This document shows, in pieces, positions 32,131 through 39,555 of a stretch of DNA of 39,555 nt. The position numbers were made by a program, and so were the translations under genes. The stretch is from an uncultured bacterium (GTDB lineage: Bacteria > Bacillota > Clostridia > Lachnospirales > Lachnospiraceae), in NCBI GenBank assembly GCA_947063875.1, contig CAMSTY010000031.1:1-39555 (forward strand). Reading direction: 5' to 3'. Every line of letters starts with the position of its first letter. Position 1 is the stretch's first letter. Under the pieces are notes generated by a model that was given only the letters and a program-made list of their open reading frames with translations, was not told the origin of the DNA and made no database searches.

Positions 32131-33079
32131 AAGGACATTTATCAGTGAATTGAAGCAGGCGCTGTCCGTGCTTCAGGAGGAAGAGTTAAACGATATTATC
32201 AGCGAATATGAACAGCACATCGATATGAAACAGCAGAACGGACTGACAGAAGAAGAGGCGATTGCCGATTTTGGAAGCCTGAGCGAACTGGCGGCGGACA
32301 TTCTGGCTGCCTATCATGTGCGGGCTGATTATGACAGAGAGGTGGGAAAGCGAAGTAAAGTTTTTTCCAAAGGGCAAAAGGAGGATGTCCGGCAGAAGGC
32401 GAAGCAGTTTGGAAATGGGGCAGGGGAAAGAATGGCAGCCGGGGTGCGCAGCCTGGGAAGCTTTCTGTATGGATTGCTTTTGTTTGTGGGAAGGCTGGCT
32501 GGCAAGCCTGTTGGCTGGGCAAAAGCCTGGTGGAAACGTCATCAGGAGAGGGATAACATAGAAGAAGAGGACTTTTTGGAGGAGGGATTTTCGGAACAGG
32601 AAGGACAGGGGCCGGAAGAGAAGCAGATCATGGAGAAGCAAATTGCGGAGAAACAGATCACAAAGGGCCAGATCACGGAGGACAGAAGAAGCAAAGAAGT
32701 CCTGGAAATGCAAGGCAGGAGGGCCTGCCGGCGCCGCCGCAGATCTTCCGCCGCATTTTTGGGCAGCTGCGCAAGGATTGCGGGCAAGATTTTTCGTTTC
32801 ACTCAAAAGGCGATTTTATGGGGAATCCGCACAGCATGGAATGCGTGCTGCATAGTTTTTGCCCTGTATTGCGGGTGCTGCGGCCTTTTGAGCCTGTATA
32901 TGCTGGGTATGCTGACAGTGCTTTTAATGCAGGGATATCCGCTGGCAGGAGTGACTTTGGGCTGTCTGGGCCTGGCGTTGTGCTTTTTTTCTGCAACGGG
33001 ACTTGGCATCACCCTTTTAAAAAAGGGAAAAAGAGCAAAGGAAGGCTATCAGGAGATAGAGGGAGGACAACATGCGTAA
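32123..33079 (+). CDS. DUF1700 family membrane protein
   Basis: The 318-aa protein starts with the DUF1700 domain: MDKRTFISELKQALSVL, then EYEQHIDMKQQNGLTEEEAIADFGSL. A basic and acidic middle region follows, including a four-unit EKQI-type pentapeptide repeat (about residues 166-185, DNA 32618-32677), then a Lys/Arg-rich stretch and a C-terminal pair of membrane helices (TAWNACCIVFALYCGCCGLL, LAGVTLGCLGLALCFF). The long charged insertion is unusual for the family. It overlaps PadR upstream and the next gene by 8 bases. Function is not established. Confidence 0.85.
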   Translation: MDKRTFISELKQALSVLQEEELNDIISEYEQHIDMKQQNGLTEEEAIADFGSLSELAADILAAYHVRADYDREVGKRSKVFSKGQKEDVRQKAKQFGNGAGERMAAGVRSLGSFLYGLLLFVGRLAGKPVGWAKAWWKRHQERDNIEEEDFLEEGFSEQEGQGPEEKQIMEKQIAEKQITKGQITEDRRSKEVLEMQGRRACRRRRRSSAAFLGSCARIAGKIFRFTQKAILWGIRTAWNACCIVFALYCGCCGLLSLYMLGMLTVLLMQGYPLAGVTLGCLGLALCFFSATGLGITLLKKGKRAKEGYQEIEGGQHA

Positions 33080-33779
33080 GATTCAGAAAATTTTGACAGG
33101 GATTTTTCTGGGAGGCGTTCTTTTGGGAGGCATTGGCACCGGGATGGCGTTGGTGGAATATTCTTCTTTGACCTATACCGGAAAGAGGGTGATTGGACAG
33201 GAGGACCTGGTGGTTCGGGAACTCGATTATACCTTCGTACCCGGACAGGAGCAGGTGACGATCGTCAAAAATTATGCAGCACGGGATGCCGTCCTGGAAA
33301 CGGATGATACTGTGCCTGAGGGAACGATCCGGTATGTAGTCACCTACAATGAAAAGACTGTGAGGCCATCCCTGTCTTTCTGGGAAGAGGAGCCGGAGGT
33401 CTGGGAGGATGAGGAATTTCAGGGGAATGACTGGCCGGAAGAAGAATATGAGGAGGCCGCCGGAGACGGGGTGGGAATCCATGAAACCCAAGGCGGGGAC
33501 GCCGGGAACAAGCAGCCGGAAAGCGGCGGAGTCCAAGGCGGGGATTCCGGGAACGAACAGCAGCAGAAACCGAAGCGGATCGGGCTTTGCCTGGACATGG
33601 ACTATATCGGCAGTGATTTTTCCCTGCTTATGGAAAGTAAAGATGAGATCCTGGCAGCATTAAAAGAAAAGAAGATTTTCGATTATCAGGTGGCCTATAT
33701 TACGGATGTGAGGATTTTGGTCAATCCTCTGAGCCGGTCCAGCATAGAAGGTGATTTTGCAGGATATCCCCGCCGGTAA
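33072..33779 (+). CDS. membrane-anchored protein of the PadR-DUF1700 operon, unknown function
   Basis: This 235-aa protein is in the place where a DUF4097-type beta-solenoid gene usually follows PadR and DUF1700. It has one N-terminal membrane segment (ILTGIFLGGVLLGGIGTGMAL), a short folded region (GKRVIGQEDLVVRELDY), an acidic stretch rich in Glu/Asp/Trp (about residues 95-140), and a 15-residue duplication with the unit QGGDxGNxQ (33488 and 33533). The C-terminus is YITDVRILVNPLSRSSIEGDF. I see no clear DUF4097 match, so it is left unassigned. It overlaps the DUF1700 gene by 8 bases. Confidence 0.75.
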   Translation: MRKIQKILTGIFLGGVLLGGIGTGMALVEYSSLTYTGKRVIGQEDLVVRELDYTFVPGQEQVTIVKNYAARDAVLETDDTVPEGTIRYVVTYNEKTVRPSLSFWEEEPEVWEDEEFQGNDWPEEEYEEAAGDGVGIHETQGGDAGNKQPESGGVQGGDSGNEQQQKPKRIGLCLDMDYIGSDFSLLMESKDEILAALKEKKIFDYQVAYITDVRILVNPLSRSSIEGDFAGYPRR

Positions 33780-33811
33780 TATGGATGTCCCTGCTGGAGA
33801 TTCAAAGGCTG

Positions 33812-34366
33812 TCAGACGAGATGCTCTGCCAGAATCCGGATTCCCATCAGTACCAGGATCAGGCCGCCAACCAGTTCCGCGCGTGATTTGTAACGGCAGC
33901 CGAAGACGGCGCCGATCTTCACGCCGATGAGCGACAAAAAGAAGGTGGTGGCGCCGATGCAGGCGGCCGCCGGCAGAATGCGTACCTGAAGGAAGGCGAA
34001 AGTGACGCCGACAGCCAGGGCATCGATGCTGGTGGCGACAGCCAGGCCGACCATATCTTTTGCAGATACGGAAGCGTCACAGGATTCTTCCTCAGGATTT
34101 AGCGCTTCCCGGATCATATTGATTCCGATGACGCCAAGCAGAAGAAAGGCGATCCAATGGTCATAAGCAGTGATGGCATTTTGAAAATAGCTGCCCAAAA
34201 GATAGCCAAGAGCAGGCATCAGAGCCTGGAAGCCTCCAAAATAAAGCCCTATGACCAGGGCATTTTTTATGCGCAGTTTTCCCATGGAAAGGCCTTTGCA
34301 GACCGACACGGCAAAGGCATCCATGGAAAGGCCGACGGCAATGAAAAAAAGTTCCGCTACAGACAT
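33812..34366 (-). CDS. mntP: manganese efflux pump MntP
   Basis: This 184-aa membrane protein with six helices exports Mn2+. The two conserved Asp-containing repeats are [13 protein letters not shown] in the first half and [15 protein letters not shown] in the second, and [16 protein letters not shown] ends the protein. The ATG at 34366 is supported by AGGAGG on the minus strand; the frame open to 34447 reads into the MATE gene. The mntP gene lies directly downstream of the MATE gene (46-base gap) and probably shares its promoter. No yybP-ykoY manganese riboswitch is visible in the gap. Confidence 0.93.
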   Translation of the reverse strand: MSVAELFFIAVGLSMDAFAVSVCKGLSMGKLRIKNALVIGLYFGGFQALMPALGYLLGSYFQNAITAYDHWIAFLLLGVIGINMIREALNPEEESCDASVSAKDMVGLAVATSIDALAVGVTFAFLQVRILPAAACIGATTFFLSLIGVKIGAVFGCRYKSRAELVGGLILVLMGIRILAEHLV

Positions 34367-34412
34367 AGGTGATCCTCCTGGGGCAGTATATGGAAAGAAA
34401 AAGCTTTTTATG

Positions 34413-35786
34413 TCATGCTTTTTCAAGTCCGCTGATTTTCTGGTCATATATGCGTTTGAATAGAATGGTGCTCAATATCACAGAGATGATCTCGGACAGC
34501 GGAAAAGAGTACCACACGGCATGAAGGCCCCACATACGGGCAAAAATCCAGGCGGCAGGCAAAATGCAGAGGAGCTGCCTGGCTACAGAGACGATCAGGC
34601 TGTATACGCCGTTTCCCAACGCCTGGAACACGGAGCCGACGATAATGCAGTAACCCGCAAACAGGAAACTCAGGCTGATCAGGCGCAGGGCAGGTATGCC
34701 GACCTCCAGCATATGGTCGGAGGCGTCGAACAGCAGAAGGAGCTGTGCCGGGAACAGCTGGAAGGCGGCCAGGCCAAGGAGCATGATGGCCACTGCGATC
34801 AGGATACTCAGGCGGGCGGTATCCATGATGCGTTTGCGGTTTCTGGCCCCGTAATTATAGGCAATGATAGGGATCATGCCGTTGTTGAGTCCGAATACCG
34901 GCATGAAAATGAAACTCTGCAGTTTGAAATATACGCCAAAGACCGTTATGGCCGTAGAGGAAAAGGTTCCCAGGATTTTGTTCATGCCATAAGTCATGAC
35001 CGAGGCGATGGACTGCATGACAATGGAGGGGAGACCTACCGCGTAGATAATTCCGATAATGCGCTTTTCCGGGACAAAGCCTTTCATTCGGATATCCACA
35101 TCCGTATTCCATTTATAGTTGAAAAACAGGGAAAGGAACATTGCCAGGAACTGCCCGGTGACCGTGGCGATGGCGGCTCCGCGGATACCCAGCGCCGGGA
35201 AACCGTAAAGACCGAAGATCATAATCGGGTCAAGGATAATGTTGGCGATGGCGCCGATTCCCTGGGAAAACATATTATAAATGGTTTTTCCAGTGGACTG
35301 CATAATGCGTTCCAGCATCATCTCCAGATAAAATCCGATAGAAAAAACCAGGCAGATCTGCAGGTATTGTACCCCATATTCGATGATCGTAGCATCCGCA
35401 GTCTGACTGGCAAAATAAATGCGGGAAGCGAATATGCCAAACAGGGCAAACGCTATCGCGCCCAAAACGGCAAGGAAGATACCATTCTGTGCGGCCTTCT
35501 GCGCTTCCTTTGGATTCTTTTCTCCCAAAGAGCGGGAAAGCAGGGCGTTGACACCGACGCAGGTGCCAGAGGAAACGGCGATCATCAGGCTCTGAATCGG
35601 AAAGGCCATGGAGATGGCGGCCAGGGCAGCTTCATCAATCCGTGAGACGAAGATACTGTCAATAATGTTGTACATGGCCTGTACCAGCATGGAAATGATC
35701 ATCGGCAGGGACATGGTAATCAGCAGCCGGTTAATCGGCATGGTTCCCATCCGGTTTTCTTCAGATTTTATCATTTGCTGGGGCAT
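34413..35786 (-). CDS. MATE family efflux transporter
   Basis: This 457-aa multidrug/toxin extrusion transporter of the DinF-like group has 12 helices in two halves. It starts [20 protein letters not shown], then [51 protein letters not shown], and in the second half [22 protein letters not shown] (quoted in parts of the same helix). The ATG at 35786 follows AGGAGGAACTCT on the minus strand, while upstream codons to 35999 lie beyond the promoter. Substrate is unknown. Confidence 0.93.
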   Translation of the reverse strand: MPQQMIKSEENRMGTMPINRLLITMSLPMIISMLVQAMYNIIDSIFVSRIDEAALAAISMAFPIQSLMIAVSSGTCVGVNALLSRSLGEKNPKEAQKAAQNGIFLAVLGAIAFALFGIFASRIYFASQTADATIIEYGVQYLQICLVFSIGFYLEMMLERIMQSTGKTIYNMFSQGIGAIANIILDPIMIFGLYGFPALGIRGAAIATVTGQFLAMFLSLFFNYKWNTDVDIRMKGFVPEKRIIGIIYAVGLPSIVMQSIASVMTYGMNKILGTFSSTAITVFGVYFKLQSFIFMPVFGLNNGMIPIIAYNYGARNRKRIMDTARLSILIAVAIMLLGLAAFQLFPAQLLLLFDASDHMLEVGIPALRLISLSFLFAGYCIIVGSVFQALGNGVYSLIVSVARQLLCILPAAWIFARMWGLHAVWYSFPLSEIISVILSTILFKRIYDQKISGLEKA

Positions 35787-35829
35787 AGAGAGTTCCTCCT
35801 GGTCAAATATTTTTGTTAGCATGCGGATT

Positions 35830-35858
35830 ATTGTACTCTTGTTAATAAAAATTGTCAA
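35830..35858 (-). promoter_or_regulatory. promoter of the MATE-mntP transcription unit
   Basis: On the minus strand TTGACA (35858-35853) and TACAAT (35835-35830) are exactly 17 bases apart, and the start codon is about 44 bases downstream. The 443-base gap 35787-36229 also holds a plus-strand promoter (36045-36073) and a short open frame ahead of the restriction gene. I see nothing else in it. Confidence 0.8.
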
Positions 35859-36044
35859 CTGTGAAAAGGGTATGTAGGTTCCATTCCGGAATTCGGCGGG
35901 ATTTATTGAAAAAGATTTTAAAGAGCCATTATAATTAAGGATAGGACGGTCATAAGAATCTGGGACAGGAGGCTGCGCGACACGGGGAACCCGGGACAAA
36001 GGAGCAAAACCACCGCAGGATATGAGCGGCTATGGCAAAAATCT

Positions 36045-36073
36045 TTGAACTTTAGGGATGGGTGGTGTATAAT
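36045..36073 (+). promoter_or_regulatory. promoter of the type III Res gene
   Basis: TTGAAC (36045-36050) and TATAAT (36068-36073) are 17 bases apart. The promoter lies 157 bases upstream of the Res start and ahead of the short open frame at 36093-36233. Confidence 0.6.
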
Positions 36074-36092
36074 TTAATCTGCATTGTTATAG

Positions 36093-36233
36093 CCTTCAAA
36101 GTATACCTTCACTGCCCTCGCCATCATCACATATTTTATCTGGTGTGTGCAGGGACTTTTGCCGGACAAGAAGGGGGTTCAGGAAAAATTGAGAGAATGG
36201 ATCGCTAGAGAAACAGGAGGTGAGGAGCCATGA
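36093..36233 (+). pseudogene. short open frame, possible 3' remnant of an upstream gene
   Basis: In frame 3 this stretch reads ALAIITYFIWCVQGLLPDKKG and then QEKLREWIARETGGEEP before a TGA that overlaps the Res start (ATGA). The composition looks like real protein and the ATGA overlap is typical of operon partners, but there is no ATG and stops lie just upstream at 36075 and 36090. It may be the tail of a deleted upstream partner gene. Family unknown. Confidence 0.3.
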
Positions 36234-39200
36234 AAATACAGTACAGACATCAGAAATTCCAGGCGGATGCCGCAAAAGCGGTGGTTGATGTATTTGCCGG
36301 ACAGCCTTATCTGACTCCTACCTATAGGATGGACCGAGGCAGCGGCAACTACCAGATCGGTGTCAATGAAGAACAGGATTTCACCGGCTTTGGCAATCAG
36401 AAGATTGTCTCGGGGCTTTCCGACCGGCAGATACTAAAACAGCTGAATAAAGTCCAGCGCGCCAATCAGATCCGGCCATCGGAAAAGCTGGAGGGCCGCG
36501 AAAACGGTTATAACCTCACCATTGAGATGGAGACCGGCGTTGGCAAGACCTATACCTATATCAAGACGATATTTGAACTGAACAAGCACTACGGATGGAG
36601 CAAATTCATTGTCGTTGTTCCCAGCGTGGCTATCCGGGAGGGCGTGTATAAATCCTTCGAGATGACCCAGGAACATTTTACCGAAGAGTACGGGAAGAAG
36701 ATACGTTTCTTTATCTACAATTCTGCCCGGCTGACGGAGATTGACCGCTTTGCATCGGACAACTCGATCCATGTAATGATCATCAACTCGCAAGCATTCA
36801 ACGCGAAAGGCAAGGACGCCCGCAGAATTTATATGAAGCTGGACGAGTTCCGTTCCCGCCGGCCCATCGACATGATCGCAAAGACAAACCCGATCCTGAT
36901 CATTGACGAACCGCAGTCGGTTGAGGGCAGGCAGACAAAAGAACGTTTGAAAGAATTCCATCCGCTTCTGACCCTGCGCTATTCCGCCACCCATAAGGGC
37001 GACAGCATCTATAACATGGTGTTCCGGCTGGACGCTATGGAGGCCTACAACCGGCGGCTGGTCAAGAAAATCGCCGTCAAGGGAATCACAAAAAGCGGCA
37101 GTACCGCCGCGGACGGCTACCTCTATCTGGAGGGAATCAACCTGTCCAAAAGCGCCCCCACCGCCACCTTGCAGTTCGAGGTAAAGACAGCCGGCGGCGC
37201 GCCCAGGAAAAAGAGCCGCATCGTCAAGATTGGCGATAACCTTTACGATTATTCCGGCGGCCTGGAGGAATACCGAAACGGCTTTGTGGTCAGGCAGATT
37301 GACGGCAGGGATGATTCTGTTGAATTTTTGAACGGTATCAAGATTTTTGCCGGAGATGTGATGGGGGCGACGGACGAGGACCAGCTTCGGCGCATCCAGA
37401 TACGGGAAACGATCCTTTCCCACCTCCAGAGGGAGCGTCAGCTGTTTTACAAAGGCATCAAAGTCCTATCCCTGTTCTTTATCGACGAAGTGGCGAACTA
37501 CCGGGAATATGACGCGGCAGGCCAGCCGGTCAACGGCAAATACGCCGCCATGTTTGAAGAGGAATATGAGGACATCATAGGGAGTATGCAGATTGCCATT
37601 GGCGAGGATGGGTATATCAGGTATCTTCAGGCAATCTCTGCGGCAAAAACCCACGCCGGGTATTTCTCTGTGGACGGCAAAGGTAAGATGGTGAACTCCA
37701 AGGTTGGCCGCAGGGAAACGACCTCCGATGATGTAAGCGCTTATGAACTGATTATGAAGAACAAGGAGCTGCTGCTGGATTGCGATCCGGCGCGTTCTCC
37801 TGTAAGGTTCATCTTTTCCCATTCCGCCCTGAGGGAGGGGTGGGATAACCCGAATGTGTTCCAGATCTGTACCTTGAAAAAGAGCGCCAGTGATGTCCGC
37901 AAACGCCAGGAGGTTGGGCGGGGTTTGCGCCTTTGCGTCAATCAAGGCGGTGAGCGGATGGATGCCAATGTCCTTGGCAATGACGTGCATCATATCAATA
38001 TCCTTACCGTCATTGCCGGTGAGAGTTATGATTCTTTTGCCAAAGGCCTGCAAACGGAAATGGCCGAAGCGGTTGCTGACCGTCCCCGCGCCGTCACGGT
38101 GGAACTTTTTGTTGGCAAGGCCATCAAAGATGAGCGTGGCAGCCAACAGGTCATCGGCCAGGATACGGCCTTTGCTATCCATTACGGTTTGATCGTCAAT
38201 GGCTATATCGACCGTAAGGGGATACTGACCGACAAATATTATGAGGATAAAGCAAACGGTGAAATTAAAGTGGCAGAAGAGGTTGCGGACTTTGCCGCTT
38301 CTGTACTTGAAATCATAGATTCCGTTTACGATGCCCGCAGCCTGCAGCCGGAAAATGCCCGCAGCAACAATGTGGAACTGCAAGTGGATAAGGACAAACT
38401 GGCTATGCCGGAATTTAAGGAGCTATGGTCAAGAATCAATGCCAAATCCGTTTATATTGTGGATTTTGACACGGAGGAACTGATTCAAAAGGCCATTGCC
38501 GCCTTAAACGGCAGACTTCGTGTTTCCAAGATACATTTTCAGGTGGAAGCCGGAGTGATGGATGTGATAAAGTCCAAAGAGGAACTGCTGTCCGGCGTAT
38601 CTTTTGTGAAAGAAGAATCCGCCGGCTATGGTGCGGCTACGGCGGCAAATTCCAATGTGAAGTATGACTTGATTGGAAAGCTGGTCGATGAAACGGGACT
38701 GACCCGCAAAGCCCTTGTCGCGATCCTGAAGGGCATTCAGCCACCCGTATTTAACCAATTCAAGGATAATCCGGAAGAGTTTATTGTAAAGGCGGCAGCC
38801 TTGATTAACGATGAAAAAGCCACGGTGGTTATTGAGCATATTACCTACGATGTTCTGGATGACCACTATGGCACAGATGTCTTTACTGACCCGGCTATCA
38901 GAGGAAGGCTTGGCGTAAATGCGATGAAAGCGAAAAAGCACCTGTATGACCATATCGTTTATGACTCGGCCGGGGAGCGGGATTTTGCGGCCGGACTTGA
39001 TAGCAATACGAGTGTGGCGGTCTATGTTAAGCTGCCCAGTGGCTTTTATATTGCAACGCCAGTCGGTCATTATAATCCGGACTGGACTATCGCTTTTTAT
39101 GAGGGGACGGTCAAGCACATTTATTTCGTGGCGGAGACGAAAGGCTCCATGGATTCTATGCAGCTGCGGCTGATGGAACAATCCAAGATCCACTGCGCAA

Positions 39201-39289
39201 GGGAACATTTCAAAGCGATTTCAGGCGGCAATGTGGTGTATGATGTGGCGGACAGCTATAAATCGTTGCTGGAGAAGGTCATGCGTTAA
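36230..39289 (+). CDS. type III restriction enzyme Res subunit (helicase and nuclease)
   Basis: The 1019-aa protein is the ATP-dependent restriction subunit that, with a Mod subunit, moves along DNA and cuts at pairs of unmodified sites. Motifs are in order: Walker A METGVGKTYTY (TGVGKT at 102-107), IVVVPSVAIREGVYKSF, DEAD-like IIDEPQS (DEPQ 226-229), RYSATHK, FSHSALREGWDNPNVFQICT, and motif VI RKRQEVGRGLRL. The C-terminal PD-(D/E)xK nuclease has NPDW (D951) and AETK (E969, K971). All catalytic residues seem intact. GGAGG precedes the ATG. No Mod methyltransferase gene lies upstream; the neighbour is a divergent MATE gene. Confidence 0.92.
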   Translation: MKIQYRHQKFQADAAKAVVDVFAGQPYLTPTYRMDRGSGNYQIGVNEEQDFTGFGNQKIVSGLSDRQILKQLNKVQRANQIRPSEKLEGRENGYNLTIEMETGVGKTYTYIKTIFELNKHYGWSKFIVVVPSVAIREGVYKSFEMTQEHFTEEYGKKIRFFIYNSARLTEIDRFASDNSIHVMIINSQAFNAKGKDARRIYMKLDEFRSRRPIDMIAKTNPILIIDEPQSVEGRQTKERLKEFHPLLTLRYSATHKGDSIYNMVFRLDAMEAYNRRLVKKIAVKGITKSGSTAADGYLYLEGINLSKSAPTATLQFEVKTAGGAPRKKSRIVKIGDNLYDYSGGLEEYRNGFVVRQIDGRDDSVEFLNGIKIFAGDVMGATDEDQLRRIQIRETILSHLQRERQLFYKGIKVLSLFFIDEVANYREYDAAGQPVNGKYAAMFEEEYEDIIGSMQIAIGEDGYIRYLQAISAAKTHAGYFSVDGKGKMVNSKVGRRETTSDDVSAYELIMKNKELLLDCDPARSPVRFIFSHSALREGWDNPNVFQICTLKKSASDVRKRQEVGRGLRLCVNQGGERMDANVLGNDVHHINILTVIAGESYDSFAKGLQTEMAEAVADRPRAVTVELFVGKAIKDERGSQQVIGQDTAFAIHYGLIVNGYIDRKGILTDKYYEDKANGEIKVAEEVADFAASVLEIIDSVYDARSLQPENARSNNVELQVDKDKLAMPEFKELWSRINAKSVYIVDFDTEELIQKAIAALNGRLRVSKIHFQVEAGVMDVIKSKEELLSGVSFVKEESAGYGAATAANSNVKYDLIGKLVDETGLTRKALVAILKGIQPPVFNQFKDNPEEFIVKAAALINDEKATVVIEHITYDVLDDHYGTDVFTDPAIRGRLGVNAMKAKKHLYDHIVYDSAGERDFAAGLDSNTSVAVYVKLPSGFYIATPVGHYNPDWTIAFYEGTVKHIYFVAETKGSMDSMQLRLMEQSKIHCAREHFKAISGGNVVYDVADSYKSLLEKVMR

Positions 39290-39555
39290 TGGTTTTGCTG
39301 CCTGGCAGGCAGTGTCTTTGCTTCCGCGAAGACTCGAGCATCCGCACCCTGAAGGGAAGAATGACGACAGAGAAGCTGGTGAAGCGGTAATGTTTGTGAA
39401 AAATAGGTATTGCAATCAAAAATTGATTGTGTTAATATAATACCAATTTAATGCGGCAAAGCATGAAAAAAGCTGGGAAGGAGACTCTTGCCCACGGGAC
39501 TTCGACAGGAAGATGGCGTCACCGACTGAGAGCGCCGTCAGGTTGGACCAGGCAG
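39290..39555 (+). other. intergenic segment after Res, promoter-like box and possible structured RNA
   Basis: No convincing gene is visible in these 266 bases. Short open frames end at 39390 and 39440 without ribosome sites. A TATAAT lies at 39436-39441, with only a weak -35 candidate 20 bases upstream. The following 95 bases contain GATGGCG (about 39512) and CGCCGTC (about 39534), which can pair as a 7-bp stem, and further G/C-rich short complements. This could be the leader RNA of a gene beyond the window. It matches no riboswitch or group II intron start I know. Confidence 0.3.

Noticed and set aside
33812..34412. yybP-ykoY manganese riboswitch upstream of mntP
   Set aside because: Only 46 bases separate mntP from the MATE gene and the conserved loop sequences are absent.
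34521..35645. 374-codon open frame on the plus strand
   Set aside because: It is antisense to the MATE transporter, is unusually rich in His, Asp and Gly, and shows no motif.
37466..38383. 305-codon open frame on the minus strand
   Set aside because: It is antisense to the Res gene, whose motifs are clear on the plus strand.
39460..39555. group II intron 5' end or NiCo riboswitch
   Set aside because: The segment lacks the GUGCG intron start and does not fit the conserved riboswitch core as I remember it.
1..39555. CRISPR arrays, rRNA and tRNA genes
   Set aside because: No regularly spaced repeats, no tRNA-like cloverleaf with GGTTCGA-type arm, and no rRNA signature was recognised by reading; an automated scan was not possible.

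Overview
The window looks like a chromosomal segment of an anaerobic Gram-positive Firmicute, most likely a Lachnospiraceae-type Clostridium. The clues are strong AGGAGG-type ribosome binding sites, an exopolysaccharide locus of the CpsB/CpsC/CpsD (split tyrosine kinase) type with an LCP protein, a PdaA-type deacetylase, VanZ, a PadR-DUF1700 pair and MntP. Family and genus are inferred from gene content only.

Layout. (1) 1-878: wreckage of a mobile element, namely the C-terminal end of a VapE-like replication protein followed by a sigma-70 region-2 gene that is broken after region 2. (2) 879-1142: promoter region of a polysaccharide operon. Its best promoter has a run of nine G in the spacer, a possible phase-variation switch. 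(3) 1143-22826: one large same-strand exopolysaccharide/capsule locus. The front (to about 6967) is the conserved part: CpsB-type phosphatase, chain-length regulator, BY-kinase, LCP transferase, a small exported protein and the initiating sugar-phosphate transferase. A long stem-loop (6999-7062) separates this from an AT-richer variable part (7093-21457) with five GT4 domains, two polysaccharide pyruvyl transferase-like proteins, an Fe-S F420-hydrogenase-beta-like protein, a radical SAM domain fused to a GT4 domain, a polymerase, a flippase and a nitroreductase-like protein. The locus ends with a HprK/PEPCK-like protein that has lost its P-loop and a VanZ protein. (4) 22798-27820, minus strand: pyroglutamyl peptidase, carB (without carA) and a PdaA-like deacetylase. 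(5) 28010-33779, plus strand: D,D-carboxypeptidase, TetR regulator, Na+/proline symporter, then a PadR-DUF1700-membrane protein operon. (6) 33812-35786, minus strand: MntP and a MATE transporter. (7) 36230-39289: the Res (helicase/nuclease) subunit of a type III restriction system with no Mod gene in view. (8) 39290-39555: no clear gene; a promoter-like box and possible RNA structure.

How it works together. The initiating transferase loads the first sugar on undecaprenyl phosphate, the GT4 enzymes extend it, the polymerase and flippase assemble and export repeat units, the chain-length regulator/BY-kinase/phosphatase trio tunes polymerisation, and the LCP protein probably attaches the product to the wall. 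The pyruvyl transferases decorate the chain. The radical SAM, Fe-S and nitroreductase proteins suggest an additional redox step that I cannot assign. The most unusual single item is the GT4-radical SAM fusion at 8242-10671. No CRISPR array, rRNA or tRNA gene was recognised.
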